From Acidobacteriota bacterium (GTDB lineage Bacteria > Acidobacteriota > Vicinamibacteria > Vicinamibacterales > SCN-69-37), in the NCBI GenBank assembly GCA_947467605.1, contig CANIII010000009.1:78626-142625 (forward strand): DNA of 64,000 nucleotides, read 5' to 3'. How positions within the stretch are numbered: the stretch's first letter is position 1; each line of letters starts with the position of its first letter. Shown here in pieces: positions 10,339 to 22,351 of this stretch. The notes beneath the pieces were generated by a model. It searched no databases. It was not told the DNA's origin and worked only from the letters and a program-made list of their open reading frames with translations. The position numbers and the translations under genes were made by a program.

Positions 10339-10364
10339 ACGTAGCGACGGGACGACTGAACGGT

Positions 10365-11300
10365 CTATGTGCTGGCGGCGTAGCTGTCCGCTTGTTCGTG
10401 CGCGTGATACGAGCTGCGCACGAGGGGACCGCTCTCGACGTGGCCGAAGCCGAGTTCGAGTGCGATGCGCTTGATCTCGCGGAATTCATCCGGCGTGTAG
10501 TACCGCTCCATCGTGAGATGGGCGGCGGACGGGCGGAGGTACTGGCCGACGGTCAGGATCTTCACGTCGACCTTGCGCAGATCGCGCAGCACTTCAACAA
10601 TTTCGTCCATCGTTTCGCCGAGGCCCACCATGATGCCGGTCTTGGTGGGAATCGCCGGCGCGATCGTGCGCGCGCGATCGAGCAACTCAAGCGCGCGGCT
10701 GTAGCGGCCGCCTGGGCGAGCGACGCGATACAGCCGCGGCACGGTCTCGGTGTTGTGATTGAGCACGTCCGGCCGTGCGTCGAGGACTTGCCGCAACGGC
10801 TCTTCCTTCCCCTGAAAATCGGGAATCAACACTTCGACGCGGCACTCGGGTCGTACCGCCTTGATCGCGCGAATCGTGTTCGCGAAATGGCTCGCGCCGA
10901 AGTCGGGGAGGTCGTCGCGATCGACACTGGTGACGACGACGTAGGCGAGTTGCATTTCACCGACAGCGCGCGCGAGTTTGGCCGGTTCGTTGAGGTCGAG
11001 CTGGTTGGGGGCGCCGTGCGTCACGTTGCAGTAGCCGCAGGCTCGCGTGCACACGTCGCCCATCACCATGAAGGTCGCGGTGCCGTGATGCCAGCACTCG
11101 CCGATGTTGGGGCAGTGCGCTTCTTCGCAGACCGTGTTGAGGTTCAGCTCGCGCATCAGGCCGCGAATCTTCAGGTAGTTGTCGGAACCGGGCGCCTTCA
11201 CCTTGAGCCACTCAGGCTTTGGCGACCGTGAGAGGAGGGCATCCTTCACGTGGCGTCCACGAATCAGCGTCACAGGCGTACCGAGGTTAGAAGCGCTCAT
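10365..11300 (-). CDS. lipA: Lipoyl synthase
   Basis: CEEAHCPNIGECW and CTRACGYC double Cys motifs plus C-terminal SGPLVRSSYHA. Confidence 0.98.
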   Translation of the reverse strand: MSASNLGTPVTLIRGRHVKDALLSRSPKPEWLKVKAPGSDNYLKIRGLMRELNLNTVCEEAHCPNIGECWHHGTATFMVMGDVCTRACGYCNVTHGAPNQLDLNEPAKLARAVGEMQLAYVVVTSVDRDDLPDFGASHFANTIRAIKAVRPECRVEVLIPDFQGKEEPLRQVLDARPDVLNHNTETVPRLYRVARPGGRYSRALELLDRARTIAPAIPTKTGIMVGLGETMDEIVEVLRDLRKVDVKILTVGQYLRPSAAHLTMERYYTPDEFREIKRIALELGFGHVESGPLVRSSYHAHEQADSYAAST

Positions 11301-11323
11301 CGATTGCCTCTATTATGGCCCGT

Positions 11324-12037
11324 ATGCCTGCTCCTCGTCTCTCGATCACCTGGCTCGGCCACGCCACGTTTGTCATCGGCTTGCCCAACGGCACCCGCAT
11401 TCTTCTGGACCCCTGGCTGGGCAACCCGAAGTGCCCGCCGGCGTTGTCGAAGCCGGATGCGCTCAAGCCCATCGACCTGATTCTGGTCACGCACGGTCAC
11501 AGCGATCACCTGACGGATGTGGTCTCGTCGCATCGGGCGACGGGCGCGCCGATTGTCGCGCCGTACGAACTGGCGTTGTACTTGAAAGGGCAAGGGGTTC
11601 AGGGAGTGCTCGAGATGAACATCGGCGGCACACAGGATGCCGCGGGTGTGCGCATCACGATGACGCAGTCGACGCACTCGAGTTCAACGATGGCGGACGG
11701 GCATCTCGTGTATCTCGGGCCGTCGGCCGGCTACATCCTGCGCGCGCCGGATGTGCCGACGATCTACATCTCGGGGGATACCGGTCTCTTCGGTGACATG
11801 AAGATGATCGGTGAACTCTACCGACCGCAGATCGCTTTTCTCCCGATAGGCGATCTCTACACGATGGGCCCCGACACCGCCGCGATTGCTGCGCAGTGGC
11901 TCAACGTACGACAAGTCGTGCCCATGCATTGGGGGACGTTCGGTGCGCTGACAGGGACCCCAGCCGCGCTGAAGGCGCTGCTCGATCCGCACAATATTGA
12001 AGTGCTGGAAATCGCGCCGGGCGAAACCGCGCGCTAG
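11324..12037 (+). CDS. UlaG-like metal-dependent hydrolase (MBL fold)
   Basis: ITWLGHATFVI, VTHGHSDH, MHWGTFGAL; ATG 11324 preferred over 11315, which lies inside the apparent -10 box. Confidence 0.9.
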   Translation: MPAPRLSITWLGHATFVIGLPNGTRILLDPWLGNPKCPPALSKPDALKPIDLILVTHGHSDHLTDVVSSHRATGAPIVAPYELALYLKGQGVQGVLEMNIGGTQDAAGVRITMTQSTHSSSTMADGHLVYLGPSAGYILRAPDVPTIYISGDTGLFGDMKMIGELYRPQIAFLPIGDLYTMGPDTAAIAAQWLNVRQVVPMHWGTFGALTGTPAALKALLDPHNIEVLEIAPGETAR

Positions 12038-12044
12038 ATCAATC

Positions 12045-12119
12045 ACCGTGAAGAACGTAAAGATCGTAAAGTCAGATTTTTGAAAATCAAAACTTCACGT
12101 TCTTCACGTCCTTTACGGT
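12045..12119. repeat. Long imperfect hairpin built from CGTGAAG/CGTAAAG-type repeats between convergent genes
   Basis: 28-nt arms ACCGTGAAGAACGTAAAGATCGTAAAGT / ACTTCACGTTCTTCACGTCCTTTACGGT (23 of 28 matched) with inner GATTTT-TG-AAAATC. Confidence 0.8.
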
Positions 12120-12128
12120 TAACTACTC

Positions 12129-15143
<3,015 letters not shown>

Positions 15144-15203
15144 GTGGTGAACCTCCAGGCAGGGGAGCAAAACCGGCCTCATTCTACCGCAGGTAGTACG
15201 GGT

Positions 15204-15947
15204 CTACGTCGCGAGTCGCTCAAACACGCGTTCGGCGGACTGCGGCACGGTGAGGCCCGCGGTGTCGATCGTCATATCGGCTTTCGCATACAGGGCTTCG
15301 CGGCTCGTGACGAGGTCACGCAGCGCTTCGCGCGCCTGCGGATGCTGGCGCATGGGACGACGATCGCCTTGTTTCATGACGCGATCCCAATAGTCGGAGG
15401 GGCGCGCGCGCAACCAGATGGTGGTCGTGGTGTGGCGGAGCAGCGTGAAGGACTCGGGCGATGTCACGAGGCCGCCGCCAACCGCGATGACCATCGGCGC
15501 AGGGGCGTTCAGGAGTTCTGCGAGCACGTCGTGCTCGACCTTGCGGTAGTACTGCTCGCCATGGAGCGAGAAGATCTCACCAAGCGCGAGGCCCGCGCGT
15601 TCTTCAATCTTCCGGTCGAGCTCAACGAAGGGCACATGCATTCGCCGCGCAAGCCGCTTGCCGATCGATGTCTTACCCGCGCCGCGCAGGCCGAGGAGCG
15701 CGATGGGCTTCGACTGCGCGTGCGTCGTCGTGGTCGTGACCAGCTCCGCCGGCGTCGTCGCCAGCGCATCGGCGAGATGGGCGAGGCGACGCACGGAAAT
15801 GTTTGCGCGCCCCGACTCGACATCCATCAAAAACCGCGTCGACAGACCCGACGTCTCCGCGAGCGCGCGGAGCGTCAGCCCGCGCGATTGCCGCAGGTCA
15901 CGGGCGCGCTGACCAAGAGTCTCGAGGAGGGCAGAGGCGGCATCCAT
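15204..15947 (-). CDS. boxR: BoxR/BzdR-type regulator: XRE HTH plus shikimate-kinase-like domain
   Basis: HTH RARDLRQSRGLTLRALAETSGLSTRFLMDVESGRANISVRRL fused to kinase-like GLRGAGKTSIGKRLA...FVELDRKIEE; divergent from boxCB. Confidence 0.9.
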   Translation of the reverse strand: MDAASALLETLGQRARDLRQSRGLTLRALAETSGLSTRFLMDVESGRANISVRRLAHLADALATTPAELVTTTTTHAQSKPIALLGLRGAGKTSIGKRLARRMHVPFVELDRKIEERAGLALGEIFSLHGEQYYRKVEHDVLAELLNAPAPMVIAVGGGLVTSPESFTLLRHTTTTIWLRARPSDYWDRVMKQGDRRPMRQHPQAREALRDLVTSREALYAKADMTIDTAGLTVPQSAERVFERLAT

Positions 15948-15967
15948 ATGAGAGAAGCAATGTGCAG

Positions 15968-16001
15968 TATATCGCTCATTGTTGCCGTTGTGAGCATTAT
16001 A
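15968..16001. promoter_or_regulatory. Candidate BoxR operator (imperfect inverted repeat)
   Basis: TATATCGCTCA-N12-TGAGCATTATA, 9 of 11 arm positions matched, in the boxR/boxC divergent intergenic region. Confidence 0.55.
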
Positions 16002-16006
16002 TTTCG

Positions 16007-16036
16007 TTGACTCAAACCCGACCTCGCCGGTAGGAT
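16007..16036 (+). promoter_or_regulatory. Candidate sigma70-type promoter of boxC
   Basis: TTGACT-N18-TAGGAT, ten nt before ATG 16047. Confidence 0.6.
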
Positions 16037-16046
16037 TTCTCCACAC

Positions 16047-17708
16047 ATGGCTACAGCTGTCTCGAAAATCGGCCCCCTGTCGTTTGAAACAGATCCCGGC
16101 AAATATCGTCATTGGAAGCTCACCTTTGATGGCCCGGTGGCGACGCTGGGGATGGATGTGCAGGAAGACGGCGGCCTGTCGCCCGACTACAAGCTCAAGC
16201 TCAACTCGTACGACCTCGGCGTCGACATCGAGCTCAACGACGCCCTGCAGCGCATTCGGTTCGAACATCCGGAAACGCATACGGTCGTCATCACCAGCTT
16301 GCGCGAGCGGATCTTCTGTGCCGGCGCGAACATCTTCATGCTGCGCGGCTCCACGCATGCCTGGAAGGTCAACTTCTGCAAGTTCACGAACGAGACGCGC
16401 TGCAGCATGGAAGACTCGAGCGCACACTCGGGTATCAAGTTTCTGGCTGCACTGAACGGGATTTGCGCAGGTGGCGGTTACGAACTTGCGCTGGCCTGCG
16501 ATGAGATCGTGCTTGTCGACGATTCGAATTCTGCCGTGAGCCTGCCGGAAACCGCGCTCCTCGCTGTGCTCCCCGGCACCGGCGGCCTCACCCGCGTCGT
16601 TGACAAACGCAAAGTGCGCCGTGACTTGGCCGATATCTTCGGCACTCTGGCCGAAGGCGTGAAGGGCAAGCGCGCGGTGGAATGGCGCCTGGTCGACGCG
16701 GTCTATCCGCTGAGCAAGTTCAAGGATGCGGTGAAGGAACGCGCGCTGAAGATGGCGCAGTCATCCGACCGCCCGACGAGCGGTCCCGGCGTCACGCTCA
16801 CGCCGTTGAACGCGCAGGTCGCCGAGAGCGGCAGTGTGGAGTATTCATCGGTCTCGCTGACCGTCGATCGCGCGAAACGCACGGCCACGATCATCGTCCG
16901 CGCCCCGCAGGCGGCGGTCGAGTCCTCGGTGGATGCAATCATGGCCGCCGGCGCCGAGTTCTGGCCGCTGCGCGTGTTCCGCGAACTCGAAGATGTGATT
17001 CTGCGCCTGCGCACGAATGAGCCGGAAGTCGGCACCGTGGTGCTGAAGGCTGAAGGTGATCCCGCGCTCGTCATGCAGGCCGACGAGGTGCTCCTCGCGA
17101 ACAAGGATCATTGGTTCGTGCGAGAGACGATCCACTTCATCAAGCGCACTCTCAAACGTGTCGACCTGACGGCGCGCAGCTTCTTCGCGATCATCGAACC
17201 GGGCAACGCGTTCGCCGGCACGCTCTTCGAGCTCGCCCTGGCCGCCGATCGGTCCTACATGTTGAATGACGACGACCAGGCGAACCGGATTCAGCTGTCG
17301 CCGGTCAACGCCGGCCTCTATCCGATGAGCAACGACATCACGCGACTGCAAGCCCGCTTCTACGGCGAACCGGCCAAGGTCGGTGAAGTCCTCGCGCATG
17401 ATGGCGCATTTGATCCGACCGAGGCCGACGAGGCGGGGCTCGTCACATCGGCGCCCGATTCTATTGATTGGGACGACGAAGTGCGCATGGCGATCGAAAC
17501 CCGCGCGACTCTGTCGCCCGATGCACTGACCGGCATGGAAGCGAACCTGCGCTTCGTGGGGCCAGAGACGATGGAGACGCGCATCTTCGGCCGACTGACC
17601 GCGTGGCAGAACTGGATCTTCCAGCGCCCGAACGCCGTCGGCCCGAAAGGTGCGCTCACGTCATACGGCACGTCGGACCGCGCTGAATTCGATTTTGGTA
17701 GAACGTAA
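16047..17708 (+). CDS. boxC: 2,3-epoxybenzoyl-CoA dihydrolase (benzoyl-CoA-dihydrodiol lyase)
   Basis: About 553 aa crotonase-like protein with FCAGANIFMLRGSTHAWKVNFCKFTNETR and NGICAGGGYELALACDEI, characteristic of BoxC. Confidence 0.95.
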   Translation: MATAVSKIGPLSFETDPGKYRHWKLTFDGPVATLGMDVQEDGGLSPDYKLKLNSYDLGVDIELNDALQRIRFEHPETHTVVITSLRERIFCAGANIFMLRGSTHAWKVNFCKFTNETRCSMEDSSAHSGIKFLAALNGICAGGGYELALACDEIVLVDDSNSAVSLPETALLAVLPGTGGLTRVVDKRKVRRDLADIFGTLAEGVKGKRAVEWRLVDAVYPLSKFKDAVKERALKMAQSSDRPTSGPGVTLTPLNAQVAESGSVEYSSVSLTVDRAKRTATIIVRAPQAAVESSVDAIMAAGAEFWPLRVFRELEDVILRLRTNEPEVGTVVLKAEGDPALVMQADEVLLANKDHWFVRETIHFIKRTLKRVDLTARSFFAIIEPGNAFAGTLFELALAADRSYMLNDDDQANRIQLSPVNAGLYPMSNDITRLQARFYGEPAKVGEVLAHDGAFDPTEADEAGLVTSAPDSIDWDDEVRMAIETRATLSPDALTGMEANLRFVGPETMETRIFGRLTAWQNWIFQRPNAVGPKGALTSYGTSDRAEFDFGRT

Positions 17709-17726
17709 CTGTGAAGGGCGTGAAGA

Positions 17727-19151
17727 ATGATCTCCGCTGAGAAAATTCCCAATAACGTCGACCTCCATATGAACAAGCGCCTGCAGCGGGCGCTGGAGCA
17801 TTGGCAGCCGGCCTACATTCAGTGGTGGAAGGACATGGGCCCGCAGGGGTTTCAGCACTACCACCAGGTGTATGTCCGCACGGCCATCAGCGTGGATTCT
17901 GCCGGGTGGGCGCACTTCGAGTACGTGAAGTTGCCCGAGTACCGATGGGGCATCTTCCTCGCCGATCCGGTGGTCAACCGCACGATCGGCTTTGGCGATT
18001 TCTACGGTCAGCCCGTCTGGCAGGAAGTCCCCGGCGAGTTCCGCAATCAGCTCCGTCGTCTGATCGTGACGCAGGGCGATACAGAGCCCGCGAGCGTCGA
18101 ACAGCAGCGGTGGCTCGGCCATCGGTGCCCGAGCCTGTACGACTTGCGCAACCTGTTTCAGGTGAACGTCGAAGAGGGCCGTCATCTCTGGGCGATGGTC
18201 TATCTGCTGCATTCGTACTTCGGCCGCGACGGCCGTGACGAAGCCGAAGATCTGCTCGCGCGCCAGAGTGGCAATCGCGACAAGCCCCGCATTCTTGATG
18301 CATTCAACGAGCCGATCGACACGTGGCTCGACTTCTTCATGTTTACGATGTTTACGGACCGCGACGGCAAGAGCCAGCTGCTGTCGCTCTCGGAGAGTTC
18401 GCTCGATCCGTTGTCGCGGACCACGCGATTCATGCTGACCGAAGAGGCGCATCACATGTTTGTCGGCGAAACGGGCATCACCCGCATCGTCAAGCGCACC
18501 GCCGAATTGATGCGGAGCGAAGAGATCGGTTTCTCGGGCGACGTACGGAAGCTCGGCGGCATTGACCTTGACATGATTCAGCGCCACATCAATCTGTGGT
18601 TCTCGCTGAGCCTCGACCTACACGGCAACGAGATCTCGACCAACGCGGCGGCGTATTTCTCGAATGGCCTGAAGGGTCGCGCCGAAGAAGACAAGTGGTC
18701 GGAACATCGAGTGATTGAAGACATCTACAAGCTCGAGGCGGTGGAGAACGGCGAGGTCAAGAAGATCGACGTGCCGATGCGCAATGCCATGAACGAAGTG
18801 CTGCGCGACTGGTATGTCGACGATTGTCTCGGCGGCATTGGCCGGTGGAACAAGGTGCTCGAGGACCATGGCCTGTCGGATCGCTTGAAGCTGCCGGATC
18901 GGAAGTTCAATCGAGGGATTGGGCAGTACGCCGACGTGCACTTCACGCCGGACGGAAGCTACCTCACGAAGGAAGAATGGGCGCGACGGAAGCACGAGTG
19001 GCTACCGACGCCAGCCGACAAGATCTACTTGCTCAGCATCATGAATACCCCGATCTACGAGCCGGGCAAGTTCGCGAACTACATTGCTCCGCCAACGCGA
19101 GGCGTCAAGGGCCGCCCGATCGACTTCGAATACGTCAGGACGGAAATGTGA
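17727..19151 (+). CDS. boxB: Benzoyl-CoA 2,3-epoxidase, diiron oxygenase component
   Basis: NNVDLHMNKRLQRALEHWQPAYIQWWKDMGP; diiron motifs EEGRH and TEEAHHMFVGETG. Confidence 0.96.
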   Translation: MISAEKIPNNVDLHMNKRLQRALEHWQPAYIQWWKDMGPQGFQHYHQVYVRTAISVDSAGWAHFEYVKLPEYRWGIFLADPVVNRTIGFGDFYGQPVWQEVPGEFRNQLRRLIVTQGDTEPASVEQQRWLGHRCPSLYDLRNLFQVNVEEGRHLWAMVYLLHSYFGRDGRDEAEDLLARQSGNRDKPRILDAFNEPIDTWLDFFMFTMFTDRDGKSQLLSLSESSLDPLSRTTRFMLTEEAHHMFVGETGITRIVKRTAELMRSEEIGFSGDVRKLGGIDLDMIQRHINLWFSLSLDLHGNEISTNAAAYFSNGLKGRAEEDKWSEHRVIEDIYKLEAVENGEVKKIDVPMRNAMNEVLRDWYVDDCLGGIGRWNKVLEDHGLSDRLKLPDRKFNRGIGQYADVHFTPDGSYLTKEEWARRKHEWLPTPADKIYLLSIMNTPIYEPGKFANYIAPPTRGVKGRPIDFEYVRTEM

Positions 19152-19942
19152 AGATCCAGACCGACGTGCGCAGTGGTGTGGCAGTGTTGCGGCTGAATGA
19201 CCCGCCGGCGAATACCTATAGCTACGAGATGATGCGTGAGCTGGACGCCGCGATTCTTGACGCCCGCATGAATCGTGATGTGCATGTGATCGTGCTGATT
19301 GGCGCGGGCGAGAAGTTCTTCTGCGCCGGCGCGAACATCGGCATGCTCAAGGATGCGGATCCGGAGTTCAAGTACTACTTCTGCCTCCATGCCAATGAAA
19401 CACTCGGCCGCCTGGAACAGACGCCGAAACTCGTGATCGCCGCGCTCAACGGCCATACCGTGGGCGGCGGTCTGGAGGTCGCGATGGCAGCGGACCTCCG
19501 CATCGCGAAGAAGGACGCCGGCAAGATCGGCCTGCCGGAAGTCTCCCTCGGCGTCTTGCCCGGCACGGGCGGCACGCAGCGTCTCGCACGGCTCGTCGGT
19601 AAGTCACGCGCGATCGACCTCATGATTCACGGCAAGCTGATGTCGATGGACGATGCGGCGACCATCGGGTTGATCAACGAAGTGTGGGGCGAGGCCGAAC
19701 TGAACGGCCGGTCCTTTGAAGACGCCATCATCGACTACGCGACACAGTTCGTGCCGCCGAACAAGGCGAGCCGCGCCGTCGGCCGCATCAAGCGCGCCGT
19801 CATCTCGGGCCTCGAAGCCGGATTCAGCGAAGGCCTTGCCATGGAACGCGAAATGCAGCAGCTGCTATTTGAGAGCGACGATGCCAGAGAAGGCATCGCC
19901 GCGAGTCTCGAAAAACGCAAGGCGAAGTTCACGGGGCAGTAA
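19148..19942 (+). CDS. Enoyl-CoA hydratase/isomerase
   Basis: GTG start overlapping boxB stop (ATGTGA); FFCAGANIGML, NGHTVGGGLEVAMAADLRIA, PGTGGTQRL. Confidence 0.92.
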   Translation: MKIQTDVRSGVAVLRLNDPPANTYSYEMMRELDAAILDARMNRDVHVIVLIGAGEKFFCAGANIGMLKDADPEFKYYFCLHANETLGRLEQTPKLVIAALNGHTVGGGLEVAMAADLRIAKKDAGKIGLPEVSLGVLPGTGGTQRLARLVGKSRAIDLMIHGKLMSMDDAATIGLINEVWGEAELNGRSFEDAIIDYATQFVPPNKASRAVGRIKRAVISGLEAGFSEGLAMEREMQQLLFESDDAREGIAASLEKRKAKFTGQ

Positions 19943-19947
19943 GGACA

Positions 19948-19985
19948 CCGACAGATTTTCAAAGAGTTCTTTGAAAACCTGTCGG
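19948..19985. repeat. Strong intra-operonic hairpin
   Basis: CCGACAGATTTTCAAAGA-GT-TCTTTGAAAACCTGTCGG, 17 of 18 pairs. Confidence 0.85.
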
Positions 19986-20045
19986 GTCTGATCTTGCTCT
20001 CCCCATGGCCCCCCATGGCCCTCCATGTTGAGAGGTTTTGTGACA

Positions 20046-21494
20046 ATGATGCTCGGCAAAAAGCAGCTCCTGATCAATGGCGAATGGCGCGATGCGTCCA
20101 CGGGCAAGACGATGCCGGTGATCAATCCAGCAACCGAGGAAGTGATCGCGGAGGTCGCGAATGCGTCGGTCGAGGATGTTGATGCGGCGGTGACATCCGC
20201 CCGAGCAGCGTTTGAGGGGCCGTGGGCGAAGATCTCGGCCCGCGAGCGAGGGCGCTTGCTGTGGAAGCTCGGCGAGCGGCTGATGGAGCACGCCGACGAG
20301 GTCGCGAAGCTCGAGACGCTGCACAACGGCAAGCCGATCTTTGAGTCGCGGCAGATCGAGATTCCGATGTCGGCCGAGTGCTTGCAGTATTTCGCCGGCT
20401 GGGCGGACAAGGTGCACGGCGAGACCGTGCCGGTGAAGGGGAACGCGCTCGTCTACACACGACGCGAGCCGCTCGGTGTGGTGGCAGCCATCGTGCCGTG
20501 GAATTTTCCGTTGATGCTCGCCGTGTGGAAGGTTGCGCCGGCATTGGCGATGGGTAATACCGTCGTGCTGAAGCCGGCGAGCCAGACGCCGCTGACGGCG
20601 CTGGCGCTCGGCCAGATGGCGCTCGATGTTGGATTTCCTCCCGGCGTGCTCAACGTCATCACCGGCAGTGGATCGACGTGCGGTCAGGCGATCGTGGAGC
20701 ATCCTGGCATCGACAAGATTGCGTTCACCGGTGACACGTCAACCGGTAAGGGCATCATGCGGAGCGCGGCGGAAACGATCAAGCATGTGACGCTCGAGCT
20801 CGGCGGGAAGTCGCCGAACATTGTGTTCGCCGATGCTGATATCGAGTCTGCCGTGCGGGGCGCGACGGTCGGCATCTTCTACGGCAAGGGTGAAGTCTGC
20901 GCAGCCGGTTCGCGTCTGCTGGTAGAGGCGTCGATCAAAGATCAGTTCCTGGAGAAAGTGGCGGCGCGTACGAAGAAGATGAGCGTCGGCGATCCGATGG
21001 ATCCGAAGACGCGCTTCGGCGCACTGTCGTCCAAGTCGCACTTTGAGCGCGTGCTCGGCTACGTCGAGACCGCGAAGCAGGAAGGTGCCACGTTGCTCGC
21101 CGGTGGTGAGCGCGCGGACATCGGGACGGGCAAGGGCTACTTCATGCAGCCCACGGTGTTTGGCAATGTCACCACCGACATGACGATCGCGAAGGAAGAG
21201 ATCTTCGGGCCGGTACTCGCGGCCATCGAATTCGCTGACGTCGAGGATGCGATCGCCATCGCCAACAACTCGATCTACGGTCTGGCGGCGGGCATCTGGA
21301 CCAAAGACATCAAGAAAGCCCACTATGTGGCGGCAAAGTTGAAGGCCGGCACGGTGTGGGTGAACACCTACAACGTCTATGACACGGCCATGTCGTTCGG
21401 CGGCTACAAGCAGAGCGGCTTCGGCCGGGAAATGGGCATGCACGCGCTCGACTACTACACGCAGCTCAAGAGCGTGTGGGTGGATCTGAACTAG
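20046..21494 (+). CDS. NAD(P)-dependent aldehyde dehydrogenase, generic superfamily type
   Basis: VPWNFPLMLAVWKVAPALAMGN, FTGDTSTGKGI, LELGGKSPNIVFADAD, catalytic GEVCAAGSRLLVE. Confidence 0.93.
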   Translation: MMLGKKQLLINGEWRDASTGKTMPVINPATEEVIAEVANASVEDVDAAVTSARAAFEGPWAKISARERGRLLWKLGERLMEHADEVAKLETLHNGKPIFESRQIEIPMSAECLQYFAGWADKVHGETVPVKGNALVYTRREPLGVVAAIVPWNFPLMLAVWKVAPALAMGNTVVLKPASQTPLTALALGQMALDVGFPPGVLNVITGSGSTCGQAIVEHPGIDKIAFTGDTSTGKGIMRSAAETIKHVTLELGGKSPNIVFADADIESAVRGATVGIFYGKGEVCAAGSRLLVEASIKDQFLEKVAARTKKMSVGDPMDPKTRFGALSSKSHFERVLGYVETAKQEGATLLAGGERADIGTGKGYFMQPTVFGNVTTDMTIAKEEIFGPVLAAIEFADVEDAIAIANNSIYGLAAGIWTKDIKKAHYVAAKLKAGTVWVNTYNVYDTAMSFGGYKQSGFGREMGMHALDYYTQLKSVWVDLN

Positions 21495-22351
21495 TGACGC
21501 CTGTCATCGACGTCCACATCCACGTCCAGCCCTTTCACATGATGAAGCCGGACGTCCGCGAGACGTTCTGGAAGGGCAAGAAGGATCGTGCGGGTCTTGA
21601 GGCGTTGGCGGAGGATCCGAAAAGGCTCCTTGCGCAGATGGATGTCGACGGCATCGAGCAGGTTGGGCTCATCAACTACGTCAGTCCGGATCTGATGGGT
21701 TTCACGGACGACTGCAACGAGTGGATTCTGAAATATGCCTCGGCGGCGCCGGATCGGCTGTTGGCGTTTGGGTCCGTGCACCCGGGTTTCACGGACGACG
21801 TGGCCGGACGGGCATCACAACTCGTCGACAAGGGCGTGCGGGCGTTCAAAGTGCATCCACCGCATCAGCAGTTTGAAGCCAACGCCTATCTCGGTCCGCT
21901 GCCGCAGCTGTCGGAGTTGTATCAGGTGGCACAGGATGCCGGGCTGCCGGTCACTGTTCATACCGGGACGTCAATCTTCCCGGGTGCGCGAAGCCGGCTC
22001 GGTAATCCGATGGACGTCGATGACGTGGCCGTGGACTTTCCGAAGTTGAAGATCCTCCTCGCGCATGGCGGTCGTCCGCTGTGGATGGAAGAGGCGTTCT
22101 TTGTTGTGCGCCGGCATCCGAATGTGTTTCTCGAGTTGTCGGGGATTCCGCCGCAGCGTCTGCTTGAGTGGTTTCCGCGCCTCGAGGAACTGGCCCCGAA
22201 GACGGTGTGGGGCACCGACTGGCCGAGCCCAGGCATTTCGTCGTTGCGCAAGAACGTCGATGAATTTCTGACCTTGCCGCTCAGTGATGCAGCGAAGTCG
22301 GCGATCCTGCACGAGAATGCGCGCCGTGTGTTTTCTTCCGTGAAACGGTAA
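21494..22351 (+). CDS. Amidohydrolase family 2 (ACMSD-like TIM barrel)
   Basis: GTG start overlapping upstream TAG; VIDVHIHVQP, AFKVHPPH, VHTGTS, ILLAHGG, WGTDWPSPG. Confidence 0.85.
   Translation: MTPVIDVHIHVQPFHMMKPDVRETFWKGKKDRAGLEALAEDPKRLLAQMDVDGIEQVGLINYVSPDLMGFTDDCNEWILKYASAAPDRLLAFGSVHPGFTDDVAGRASQLVDKGVRAFKVHPPHQQFEANAYLGPLPQLSELYQVAQDAGLPVTVHTGTSIFPGARSRLGNPMDVDDVAVDFPKLKILLAHGGRPLWMEEAFFVVRRHPNVFLELSGIPPQRLLEWFPRLEELAPKTVWGTDWPSPGISSLRKNVDEFLTLPLSDAAKSAILHENARRVFSSVKR

Noticed and set aside
15184-15196. CTACC-GCA-GGTAG mini palindrome between boxR and the sortilin-like gene
   Set aside because: Only 5-bp arms and no T-run; insufficient support for a terminator or operator.
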